Below are positions 43,356 through 53,105 of a stretch of 53,852 bases of DNA, piece by piece (the first letter of the stretch is position 1; the number at the start of each line of letters is the position of its first letter). The stretch spans positions 1-53,852 of the forward strand of contig JABANP010000371.1 of the NCBI GenBank assembly GCA_013115135.1, read 5' to 3'. The notes under the pieces are model-generated. The model saw only the letters and a program-made list of their open reading frames with translations, had not been told where the DNA came from and did no database searches. Made by a program: the position numbers and the translations under genes. This DNA is from Perkinsus olseni. Taxonomy: Eukaryota; Perkinsozoa; Perkinsida; Perkinsidae.

Positions 43356-44729
43356 ATCACACGTTGAAATGTTGCCCGGAAGTTCGAGCAATGGTATGCG
43401 CGGACAACGCCTGAAATAAAGCCGTCCGACGGTTATTAGTCTCAGGTAATCGTCTTGCCTCATTCTGCACCTTGCATACAGCTCCAAATTAAGCTGTAGA
43501 ATATCATTCATTTACTATACAGTTCAACTAATTAATTCAGCGGATAAACGAGTAGTTTATCTAGGTTAAAACCGGCGCGGAGAGAGGCTCAAGTTATCAG
43601 GTGCTTGCTAACGGCTCGGAAGTCGAGCGTCGTTCCCCTGACGCTCTCTCTTTTTTTTTAACCGAGGTCTTCGAGAGGCAACTTGTGCCTGCCGGACCGC
43701 GATCGCCACTTGCAGCATCGCCTTCGGCCTCGGCACAGTTTGCCTTCGCGTTTCCCTCGCTGCCGTCGTGAGGTCCTGTCGACCAGGTCGACTCGACCTT
43801 TCCAACGCTAGCTTGGTACCGCGCCTTGCCCCATCTCGGAGACCAGAGGTTTTATTGTATCTGACAGGATACAATAATATATCATACGGGAGTAGAGAAC
43901 ATCAGATCATGATGTCTGCAGAGACTAAAGCACAGCAGACATTCTGCGAGCCTAAGCATTCTTCCCATCCCGGTACCGCTAGAATTTCATGCGCGACTCG
44001 GTGGCCTCCAGGAAGTTGCATCCCGACGCTGAACTACGCTCGAATCGATCGTCACGCCGAGGGAAAGCCGGTTGTCAACACCTTCAGTCGGATTCTCGTC
44101 AAAGAACATCCGACCTACCATGGTGAAACCTTTGACAAGCGAACACTATGCTTCACCTAGACCCACTCATAATACTGAGCAGTCCAGTGGAGACTTCAGG
44201 GGAAATCGCTCTCTCCTGCCGCAGCGGAGATACAATCACCGATCTCCGCTGGAGACTCCGCTTCATTTCATATCATGTCAATTGGGGAATTGAGGGACGC
44301 AGGTCATCGGAGCGGCATCGTCTGCGAGGAGAGACCACGGGTACATCGAGAGAAATCTGAATGCCCCCTGCTCCCCCCAGAGAGCCCCGAGAATCAACAA
44401 TTGCCACACAACTTGCCGGAGAAGTGTCCTTCAACCAGCTCGGGATGACTGTCATCCGATGACAGGAAAGAATGCCCAACTTCGCAGGATAGTAGTTTGC
44501 ATTCCGTGTACTAGTGCTTTCCATACAGAAGTAATGCAAAACAACTATCGGCTTCAGCGCAGCATGTTGGGCACGAAGAAGAAAAGGAATATACCATTGG
44601 AGAATCTCGATCATACGATGAGAACAAGGATAATCTTTCGTCTCAGACATAACGCTTGCTTATTTCCACTCAGCATTTTCTTGATTCAGCGCATAAAACC
44701 GTCCTGAAAACCTCGACCGTTCTAGGGGT

Positions 44730-44790
44730 CCAACTATTGGTAAAAGGCATGATCCCATGTGGACCAACTATTGGTAAAAGGCATGATCCC
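44730..44790. repeat. Tandem duplication, period 34
   Basis: CCAACTATTGGTAAAAGGCA (27 bases in all, to GATCCC) occurs at 44730-44756 and 44764-44790 without a mismatch; both are preceded by or near GTGGA. Confidence 0.9.
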
Positions 44791-44871
44791 GGTCTGATGT
44801 TCTCACCTAACTCTCCTGTGGACCAAAGGATGTCAGGTCTTAATCGGAGAAACGCAAAATCCAACTAAGGT

Positions 44872-44893
44872 CTTGAGCCAAAATTGCCACGGA
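44872..44893 (-). other. Spliced-leader-like 22-mer
   Basis: On the minus strand the 22 bases begin TCCGTGGCAATTTT and end GGCTCAAG. They match 20 of 22 positions of the dinoflagellate/perkinsid spliced leader as I know it (differences at positions 6 and 9). The next bases are ACCTTAG, not a GT donor, so this is not a working SL RNA gene. It looks like the relic of a trans-spliced mRNA copied back into DNA, or a decayed SL gene. Confidence 0.6.
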
Positions 44894-45409
44894 TTACATA
44901 CGGAATAATACTCATCGAAAAACTCTCAGTCTCATCAACTCGGGCGGGTCCGCAGCCAGCCGTCCCAAAGGATACCGAGGGCGCCACTCGGAATCCTCAG
45001 AATTTCGACAACTTTAACTTTTCACTCCATTTCTCCAGCAACACAAAACCGTATCGCATGACTCGACTGACAAAAGCCAGATGATTTGAAATAGGATATA
45101 TTCACAGTACAATTGCATGATTGCCTTGCCAAGAGGAGCTCGACTTGCGACAGGAAAATTACACGCCGATGAACCGCTAAACATCTGCCCCGACTAAACG
45201 CAGTAACGCGGCAGTAACGACACCTCTACATCCATGACGATGAGTGATGGGGAGGGAAATCAACATCAAAGTCATTGTCATCATTGTGATAAAATTATCA
45301 TTGATCACCACGAACATCATGATCATCGCCAACGGGGACAACAGAAGACCAGAAAACGAAGATTGAAAAGAGCGATCAGCGTGACGTGGATGGGCAGTAG
45401 GCGATGAAA

Positions 45410-46138
45410 TCATTCGGTATCCAAGCGCTGCTTCTTCGCTGTCTCTTGATGAGCATCGGGAGCCCCACGCTTCGAAGAGGAGGATGGTCCGGCGTTTGGG
45501 ACAGTCTGCAATGGCGCCTGCCCGTCCCCAAAGGCAGGTATCATCGGGAATCCGCATCTCGCCCTCTTGATATACGATCTAACCCTCTCAGGAAACATCA
45601 AAAGCACCAAATCCTTGCTCTCACGCTTTTGGCAGAAGAAAAGCTGACGATAGGGTGCCGGGCCAGGGTCGCCCAATTTCTGAGAGGCATAGATAGCTCT
45701 CACGAACCAATCCGCATAAATTGAAAGCCCACCGCTTTCGACGCCTTCATAGAAGCGGAAGCATCCCGAATTTCGGACCGTCGTCGTCGTTGACGTGCGT
45801 CCAATGTGTAGGTTCCGCGGAGTGACTCGAGGATGGTACCATGCCAAGGGGACTGCGCCTTGCATGCTTGCAATGACCGTACCATTGACGCTCCTGGCGG
45901 TCAAGCGAGCTGCTTGATGGCCCTCTTCTTTCGTCATGATCTCCATGTCGAACTCGCCAATATCAGGTATCTCATCGCACTTCCCGGTACTCCTGTATTT
46001 CCCACTATCGACATGAGCCTCGAAGACGAAGTCCACCAAAGCCGCAGTATTGCCTCCCCAAGTCGCCGTCCCGCCCACAATCGCAGGAGCCAAAATGATG
46101 ACCGCGGTAGCGGATGAGTGGATGCCGGGTAATTGCAT
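45410..46138 (-). CDS. Secreted protein with bipartite NLS-like tail
   Basis: 242 residues, single exon; the ATG at 46138 opens a hydrophobic stretch (SATAVIILAPAIVGGTATW) that can serve as a signal peptide. A GTGATTTTCCCAG acceptor lies about 27 bases upstream. The middle is beta-rich with few cysteines (KCDEI, SGCFRFY, FFCQKRE, ARCGFP). The C-terminal tail is Ser-rich and ends KRGAPDAHQETAKKQRLDTE: KR, ten residues, KKQR, the spacing of a classical bipartite nuclear localisation signal. The family is not recognised. It is the nearest gene downstream (3' on the minus strand) of the BT1 gene. Confidence 0.75.
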   Translation of the reverse strand: MQLPGIHSSATAVIILAPAIVGGTATWGGNTAALVDFVFEAHVDSGKYRSTGKCDEIPDIGEFDMEIMTKEEGHQAARLTARSVNGTVIASMQGAVPLAWYHPRVTPRNLHIGRTSTTTTVRNSGCFRFYEGVESGGLSIYADWFVRAIYASQKLGDPGPAPYRQLFFCQKRESKDLVLLMFPERVRSYIKRARCGFPMIPAFGDGQAPLQTVPNAGPSSSSKRGAPDAHQETAKKQRLDTE

Positions 46139-47404
46139 GAAAGACGATTCAAATGCACAACTGGGAAAATCACACCACGGACAAGATATTCGAAATCCAC
46201 CGAATGCGAGATACTTGAGTTGAGGTTCCTACGCTATAAATCGCTGTGACTCATAATTAGTGAGCAAAGCCATCCGCACTCTAATGGAATCATCGAATGC
46301 AGCTATTCCTGCGAGGCCTCCGATCCCCTCGAAGGGACCCCTCAAGAGTCAGAGCCCGACACTCGGCCTTAGATGACCACTCCATGACAGACAAGCTGAC
46401 TATTCCAGCTCTGGCAGTGCTAGGATAGCATGTAACATACGGAACCGCACGGGGAGGCTCGCTATGAGCCTGCCAGCTCGCAGCTCGCTCTTTCCCCCAG
46501 TCGGTCTTGTCCTTGAGAACAGCTAAATCTATTCAACGTTGATTACTAATCTGGTGCAAGATTCACTCACCACAGTACGCTAGTCCCATAGAATAAACCT
46601 CCCTTGAGCTTCCATCTCGGAAGGAATTCCGCAAGTCTCACGGCGAGATCGAAATTGAGGTCGGAAAGACGCAAGTTCGAGCGGGACATGCCGACCGAGG
46701 TCTCAGCCCGACGGAGACATCGCAGCGGGAATCCTCATAGGAAGGAGAAGAGCTGGCAACCGTGCCCCTACGTCGATGAGTGGGAAAACGGTAGATGGCA
46801 AGTCCGCTGGCAGCGGAGCGCCGCCCTGTGGCCGGAGGTTTGGGCTCTCAGAGCTCAACTCCAGCCCTCGTCCCACCCGACCGCCTTCTGGTGTCGATAA
46901 CATTGAAGGCGAACCATTCGTTCTTGCCGCTCTCTTGAATACTTCTTTTTGATAAGATCACGAAGCGACGGTAGCATTCCAGTAAAATCAGTCCGGGAGC
47001 TCGGACCCTTCAGAGCCTCCTGAGGGGAGTCCCAAGAGCGACTGCTTGTGAAGTTCACAATATTAATGAAAAGTCGGAACTCAAGTCAGACTGAGTTGAT
47101 GAGGCCGTCATGACGTGTAGCATGGTCGCCGCACATCCTTCCATGTTCAAACACCACTGAGGCGTCTCGCCTGCCCCAAGGGTGAGAGCACACTGATCGC
47201 TGAGTCCTAAGTACACCGAACATGTCCCACCCTCGGATCGAACCCGGGACCTCCCACCATGCTGCTGACCTCGTCAGAGACAACTTCTGCAACTCCCGTC
47301 ACGGGCGACGGAATAGCTGTACTTCTGAGGGTCTCGGACAAGAGGACTGACCACAGTTCTCCGGCCCTGCCGTAGACTTACTCTCCGGTTCGATTTTCTC
47401 TCAC
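46139..47404. other. Spacer, possible BT1 3' exons
   Basis: A minus-strand frame at about 47.29-47.21 kb (TAIPSPVTGVAEVVSDEVSS) could be a final BT1 exon but the junction is not secure. A B-box-like GATCGAACCCGGGA lies at 47236. A plus-strand frame at 46604-46900 has no support. Confidence 0.35.
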
Positions 47405-50397
47405 CTCCATCACCCGAAGCGTGGGCTCTTCCACAGCATCTTCCTCCTCGGGAATAGCTGATAGAATCTGCCGACGACCTCCCGATACTTTTTGTATCGA
47501 TCGAAGAAAGCTTTTATTTCGATCGGGAAATCGTCTACAAGGATTAGAGATTCTAATTTATTCTAATTCTATTAGAATAATTAATTCTAATTTAGAATAT
47601 ACTTTCCGGATTCGTTTCTCTCCAAGTCGAGTTGGTCAACCAAGCGTAGCGCAGCAATGCAACGGTTTTGATTTGTCCAGGAGAGTACCACTCCTCATAA
47701 TACTATCAAGGTGGCCTTGCCATCGTCCCCCAATGCCACAACAGCAATGTTCGCCCACTCCAAGCACCGCCGGCAACCAGTGAATCAGCAGGCATCATAA
47801 TAACCCAGCAGACTGACCCGTCCAGCTCACCGGTAGAGGCGCCAGAAGACTCATGCCGCAGAACAAGATCAGCGCAGTGATGCCTTTGAACTCAGGAGAA
47901 TCAACCCCAAACATCGCTATCGCAGCCGCTGAAAAATCCGAGGGCTCCTGGTACGGACAAGAGCAGCGATACTCCCCTACACGAGGTCAGCCTCGAAGTG
48001 CCCGCTGAAAGGTTCTGAACAGTAGTGAACAGAGAGAACAGGGTGCCTTCCAGACCGACTGGCGCCAACTTAGTCGCCAGAGCGATCGGAGGCAGCACTT
48101 GGATGTTCCTGCCACGGCCGATTCGCTGGAGCTCTCATCGTAAACTCACAGGACAGCTTCTCTGACGTATTCACCGGAAATAGCGAATGCCGCGTCAGGG
48201 ATGCCGAGCTGACGGCTGATGCCGGTTGTGAGGAGAGCTGGTAACATGTATCTTAGGTTGATCATTGCACAAAACAAGTGAGGTCAGAGCGTACAGCGGC
48301 AAGCTGACGACCGTTAAGTTTTCTACTAAGCTCTTGAAAGATACTCGAGAGAGGAAGAACTTGTAGAGCAAGGGACCTGTGGAGGACGGGCGAAGGGGCC
48401 ACAGCTCGACCGCAGCCGGAGAATCGTCAATACCAGTATTCGAACCCGCGACCCCTTTCTGCGCTCGGTAAAATGAAGTTACGATATCTCTAGACTTCCG
48501 CAGGTATAATTCTTAAGAGTGCACCGTCGAAAAATTTCGTGCAATTTTTCCCTGCTCAGCCTCGCCTCAGCCAGGAGGAGACCCACCGGTCAGCCGAGCC
48601 GTTCCCTTGAACATCTGAACTTGCCCCATGATCTCGGGAGAGAAGCCCAACTTGTCGATATAGTAATAGTAGAGGGCTTGGTCGTAGTTAGGGCCGGACA
48701 TGTAGAAAAAGAAGTATACGAGGCTTGCAGTTAGGGTGCTATTGGTGCCCTGAAGCGAGTTATGATTTGGTGGAATTGTGGTATGAGCACCCACCAAGGC
48801 CGCCGCGACTTCATTGTACTGCTTATTCAAGTGATCACCGAACGAGGGGGCGTCCGAGGCATCCACTAGGAGGCCTCTCTCGACACCTTCCGAGAGAATC
48901 ACCACGCAACAGCATGAAGCAGACAGCACGCACCTCCTCGACCGACGTGCACTGGCTCCTCGTGCATAAACCAGGTCGTGATGCAGGTGGTGGCCGGGAA
49001 GATACCGAAGAGAACGAAAACCCTGAAGGGAGACAACGTATCGGTACTCAGTGCCACTGTGGTTGTGCAAGTGGTGCAACTATGAAACCATCGCCCAGCT
49101 CGGCGCTGGTGAATAACTTGACCAATGAAGTTGAAGAAAGAACGATTCTATCCAGCGGATTATGATGATCCACTGTGGATAGGGAGTCTACTAAAGTCCC
49201 AGGGATCCACTTACCATAACCATGATTCGGGCTATGCCTGTAAACCGTACACTAACCTTAATAACGTTGTTAGGTATGGTCGTGAACCGTATACATCTCG
49301 AGCTACGAATGGCTAACAGCCACTGGAGATGAGAACTTCCTTACACATGAGGCTTAAAGACCTCCAAGAGCAGTCCTGTGCCGTAGCTGGAGATAACGAT
49401 ACCAACCGCGCGGACCCAGAAGAAATCCGCTACGATGTTGTTGATGGCCTCCCTGCCTCCACCCTGGTTGTCTTCAACCTGAACACGAGCACCTCCGGGA
49501 ATTTCCGAAAATTTCCGTCGGTAGCCACGTGAGGGGTCCTCACCAGAATAGCCTGGCTTATCGCGGCGGTCCATGCTCGTACGGTCGATCGCAAGCTCAA
49601 GCACAACAAAGGCAGCACGATGCTGTGCGGGGGCGTGACAGAGGCTCAGCAGGCCGAGGGATACTGATTTTCAGAGGGCGTTCCTCAAGGGATGGTATGG
49701 AATCTTCCTACGGACATGGACCCCAGCAGAGCCAATAAGGTAGGGCTTGCGACGGTATCCGAAGATCGGGATAGAGTCCGATGTGAACCTATCAAAGATC
49801 TCGACCTCCGACCTCAACTGCATGTAACATGCTCCACCGGAAGCGAGAGAGGCGTTCTAGGCGTTGATTGAAAGCTGCTGGCGAGAACTGTGCCAACCCA
49901 ACCCAGCTTCACGCTGGTAAATGATTTTAGACTCAGAAGACACAGGATTCCGTCGTCCATTTATAACTTGAGTTACTAATGGTAAACACTTACGCCAATA
50001 GCGGTTTCAGCAGCCAAGGGATCCGGCTGATTCCCCATACGAGAGCGGACGTGGCTGGGGACAGCAGCAGGTCCTCCTTCATGTAGTACACGACCTGTCA
50101 GTTGGATATAAGGACAGAAACTCGATATGGGTATCTACGTTGAGCTGAAGGCCTTCCTCAAGGCCCTCTGTGAAGGTCGTGTACATCATCAACCACCATC
50201 GAAGCCTCACCTACTCGCCAGAGCGGCAGCCAGTGGCAGTCAGTCCATCTTACTTTCCAAGACCTATCAGCGTAGTGCCCCAAGTCTTGACCATGAGTAT
50301 CTTCCGGCGAGGCACCCGTGCCTAGCAGCGGACGGTAAGCGACGGAGAGGTTGTCTTGTCCGCCGTAACCAGCATCGTCGCGCACGCCGCCCTTCAT
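47405..50397 (-). CDS. Folate-biopterin transporter (BT1) family protein
   Basis: Minus-strand multi-exon gene. The start is taken at the ATG at 50397 (MKGGVRDDAGYGG); the frame is open further upstream. The introns after exon 1 (44 bp, AAA/GTAAGA...GAGTAG) and after GLQLN (GTAGAT...GACAG) are in phase. BT1 landmarks in order: YTTFTEGLEEG ... VVYYMKEDLLLSPATSALVW-GISRIPWLLKPLLA; FTSDSIPIFGYRRKPYLI; VVLELAIDR; RAVGIVISSYGTGLLLEV; FVLFGIFPATTCITTWFM; MSGPNYDQALYYYYIDKLGF-SPEIMGQVQMFKGTARLTG; SRQLGIPDAAFAISGEYV; QVLPPIALATKLAPVGLEGT-LFSLFTTVQNLSAG; FAAAIAMFG. A hydrophilic tail (PEEEDAVEEPTLRVME) closes the readable part. The family imports folates or pterins through about 12 membrane helices; the substrate here is not known. 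The last exon is unresolved. Confidence 0.88.
47558..47580. repeat. Perfect AT-rich hairpin, arms 10, loop 3
   Basis: TTATTCTAAT, TCT, ATTAGAATAA; inside a wider run of ATTCTAAT variants (47548-47600), in an intron near the BT1 3' end. Confidence 0.9.
48248..48259 (-). other. 3' splice-site element A in BT1
   Basis: Sense strand CAACCTAAG/ATACATG. Splicing there opens YMLPALLTTGISRQLGIPD in the right frame for BT1. Confidence 0.55.
49094..49115 (-). other. Intronic hairpin element C, BT1 copy 1
   Basis: Sense TTCACCAGCGCCGAGCTGGG; CCAGC pairs with GCTGG. Confidence 0.6.
49902..49924 (-). other. Intronic hairpin element C, BT1 copy 2
   Basis: Sense TTTACCAGCGTGAAGCTGGG; CCAGC pairs with GCTGG. 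Same orientation relative to the gene as the other two copies. Confidence 0.6.
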
Positions 50398-51258
50398 TCG
50401 GCCAACTTTACGCCCCGCTCGACGTGGCTTTGGGGAGGTTGAGCCTTCCGGTCCGAAAAGGAAGTCAAGACAGATCTGATGTGCTAGGCCACCTTGCTGA
50501 GGCAGTTCTATCGGTGATGGCTCAGCAGGGCCTAGGAGCAGGAAAATCTCGACCAAACACAACAGCTGACTTTCTGACCAGCGTCCAGCTCGACCGAAGA
50601 CAGAGGGCAGTGGAACAAACCCAGGCAAGGATTAATGAGGAGCCTATCTGTCATAGCAGGAGGAGCACATGTTGAAAACCTCAACAACTGCCTTCGCGTG
50701 TTGAGATGAAGACCGTACGCTTAGTTGAGTCCTGCTATTGATATTAACAATGGCTGATTCCTCTCGGATTCCATTGAGATGGGATGAAACCTATTTACAC
50801 CTCTTCGGTACGTGATGTGACCATCGATTCAGGACCACCATGTCAGGGATGTCAGATGGATCAGTCATTCCCCATTGCTGGCAGCTCTGTTGCTCAGCCG
50901 TCAGGGTCGCGAGATCCACGGAGGCACTTCCACCACGGGACAGAAGGAAATACCGAGACGCATTGAGTTCACCGAAGCTCAGGGTTGCTGATTATCAACT
51001 CGATCGGTCCTCATCGCCCGCAGAAGGAAAAGCTCCAGAAGAAGTTCCAGAAACAGCAAGTTAAGTACACGTGCAGCTGACATCCTTCTGCAGACGCTGA
51101 GGTTGGGAGAGGCTCAACCGGTATCGCGATACTCAGGCTCAATATCGTTAGAGTCGAGAATTATTAATCTTCGCTAAAGAATTCAGCGAAGACAAATCAC
51201 TTAACGCAGCAACAGCAATAATAACAACAGCATTCCCAGTCAACAAGACAACTATGCT
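50398..51258. other. Spacer upstream of BT1
   Basis: No coding frame beyond the open extension of BT1 exon 1 (to about 50628). Nothing else recognised. Confidence 0.45.
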
Positions 51259-52212
51259 TCAGACGAGCTTCGAGTGACGGAGCAACTCGACAGCATAGGG
51301 AGCCTTGCCACCTGCCAACCGCTTTCCATACCGTACGATGATCTTCTCATCTCCAAGTGGCTCGATGCTGATGGTATCGAGATCGATACCCGGCAGAGAC
51401 GTTTTTAAGCGCTTAATGCTGTCCTCAGCTACCCTCCGGTCTTCAACACTCAGAGAGGCGGTGTCCAGACGAAAGGCCCTCCAGGATTCAGTCAACCCGA
51501 TGAACCCAGTATTGATCTCCTCCGGCTTGCCATCCTCAAGGATCGCGAAACCTATATTCACTTTAAGGGTCCCCTCAAGGGAGCGAATAATTTCAGCCCG
51601 CACTTTCGGTGTCATTCCCGACGAGTTGGTGTAAACGAATTCACCAAGGGAAAGGTCGGCCAGATCGTCAGGCCTCCGCAACGACTTCACGCTGGGTGAC
51701 TCTCCCAGATCATATCTCTTGCGTTTGCGTGTGACACGGGAGCTCCACCCATTTCTCGCCGAATCATAATGAGGGACAGGGGGTCTGCTGCCCGGTGGAC
51801 TGAGTACCAGGGACGTGAGATCGTCCGCGTGCCCGAGCTTCAAGGTAACATCATCTTCCTCAGGCGTTACGTACAGAGATATGCTAGTCAGAACGACCGC
51901 CTTGCCGAAGTCCTTGCTGAGTTGATAGCACCACTTCACAGCGTCTACTATATCCTTCACTGGGAGCCTGGAGGTATCCACCGCGATCTGCTCGGCATTA
52001 TCTTCTTTCCTGCGGCGAACAGTCTTCATCGGGATGATCGGGCTCTCCTTGTGAAGAGTCGGATTGCTCGTGAGTGAGTATGTGAAACGGGCCATCCACT
52101 TATCGTCATCGACCTCCTTGGTCTCGACACAGAGTGTGCGTATCGGTAACACTGGAAAGGGGAACTTCTCCTTCGAGTAGCAACGCTTGCTGTCACCATC
52201 GAAAACGGGCAT
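51259..52212 (-). CDS. Uncharacterised lineage-specific protein
   Basis: A single long exon, about 317 residues from the ATG at 52212 (MPVFDGDSKRCYSKEK); stop at 51259. Mixed alpha/beta, with a Lys/Arg-rich stretch (RVTRKRKRYDL) and a conserved core RAEIIRSLEGTLKVNIGFAI ... NTGFIGLTESWRAFRLD that recurs in the neighbouring copy at 52.66-53.1 kb. The first ATG after a plausible trans-splice acceptor is at 52262 and encodes a signal-peptide-like MFIPCAMVVLVVARGLNA, but in another frame, closing after 22 codons. So the gene may have lost its signal peptide through an indel, or the sequence has a one-base error. Family not recognised. Confidence 0.65.
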   Translation of the reverse strand: MPVFDGDSKRCYSKEKFPFPVLPIRTLCVETKEVDDDKWMARFTYSLTSNPTLHKESPIIPMKTVRRRKEDNAEQIAVDTSRLPVKDIVDAVKWCYQLSKDFGKAVVLTSISLYVTPEEDDVTLKLGHADDLTSLVLSPPGSRPPVPHYDSARNGWSSRVTRKRKRYDLGESPSVKSLRRPDDLADLSLGEFVYTNSSGMTPKVRAEIIRSLEGTLKVNIGFAILEDGKPEEINTGFIGLTESWRAFRLDTASLSVEDRRVAEDSIKRLKTSLPGIDLDTISIEPLGDEKIIVRYGKRLAGGKAPYAVELLRHSKLV

Positions 52213-52657
52213 TGAGGCCCCGAGCGACAACCAACACGACCATGGCGCAGGGGATGAACATTGTGAGGGTCACGCCGAAGAAAACAATACTCGGAAGAAT
52301 TTCCCTACCAAGGCAAGCATATCCAATTGAACTGTTCCTTTATACATCGAACCGAATGTGGTACAGTTACCCACGCCTTTCTGGCCAAAGAAATATAAGG
52401 AAGGTGAGAAATAGAGGAATTAAGGGTGCCCCGGCACACGCCGATAAACGATAGTACATCCAAACGACGCCCACAGCGAGTTTCGAGGCATTCCAGAGGG
52501 CTTTACATTTTCCTCGTTTAAGCAACGCAATGGTGGAGAAACTAGGCGCTCGAAAACCGCCCGGAAAGAATGAGCAGCATTCGAGCCTCATCTGGAGCTG
52601 GTGCCCCGACTCAGGCCTCTACCGTGACGACCCTCGAAAGGGAGAAGATACGAGAGT

Positions 52658-53105
52658 TCACTGGAGTGCCGCTGAGCTGCTCAACTGGAGCGCCTCGGAC
52701 TCATTCAATCGGAAGGCCCTCCATGACTCGGCCAGCGGTACGAAGCCCGTATTGGTCTCTTCCGTCTGCCGCCTCAACCGTTTGCCGCCTTTCTTAGCTC
52801 GCTCCCATTTGGTAATCGTGAACTTCAGGTTGACTTTCAGAATGCCTGCGAGGGAGCCTATGATTTCTGCCTCTATCTTCACCGCCTTATCAATGGGACG
52901 CTCACAAGGAGTTCAACGGCATCAGTGATACCGGAACGTTCCTGGCTGTGACCGGCGAGTTCACCGGGAGGAACGAGGATCTCTTTGAATTCGGGAGACG
53001 GATTGCAAAGTGGGCCGACTGGAGGAAACGATTGTGGTTTCGAGCTCATCCGGGACGAACGCCACTCGAGTCTCCACAACTTCAGGCTGAAGTCTTCAGG
53101 AATGA
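52658..53105 (-). pseudogene. Diverged tandem copy of the 51.3-52.2 kb gene
   Basis: The minus-strand frame EAEIIGSLAGILKVNLKFTI ... NTGFVPLAESWRAFRLN aligns with the neighbour's core, with an added Lys/Arg-rich loop. Further upstream EVVETRVAFVPDELETTIV aligns more weakly. Stops separate the two blocks (an intron is possible: GTGAACTC...GATAAG), and the C-terminal third of the neighbour is missing after LSSSAALQ. Best read as a decaying duplicate, although an intron-bearing gene cannot be ruled out. Confidence 0.55.

Larger units (their letters stand above)
42671..45409. other. Intergenic, with hairpin, short duplication and SL-like site
   Basis: No credible coding frame. Contains the hairpin at 43335-43355 (TGTGCCACAA/TTGTGGCACA, loop 1), the 34-bp duplication at 44730-44790 and the SL-like site at 44872-44893. 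Confidence 0.5.
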
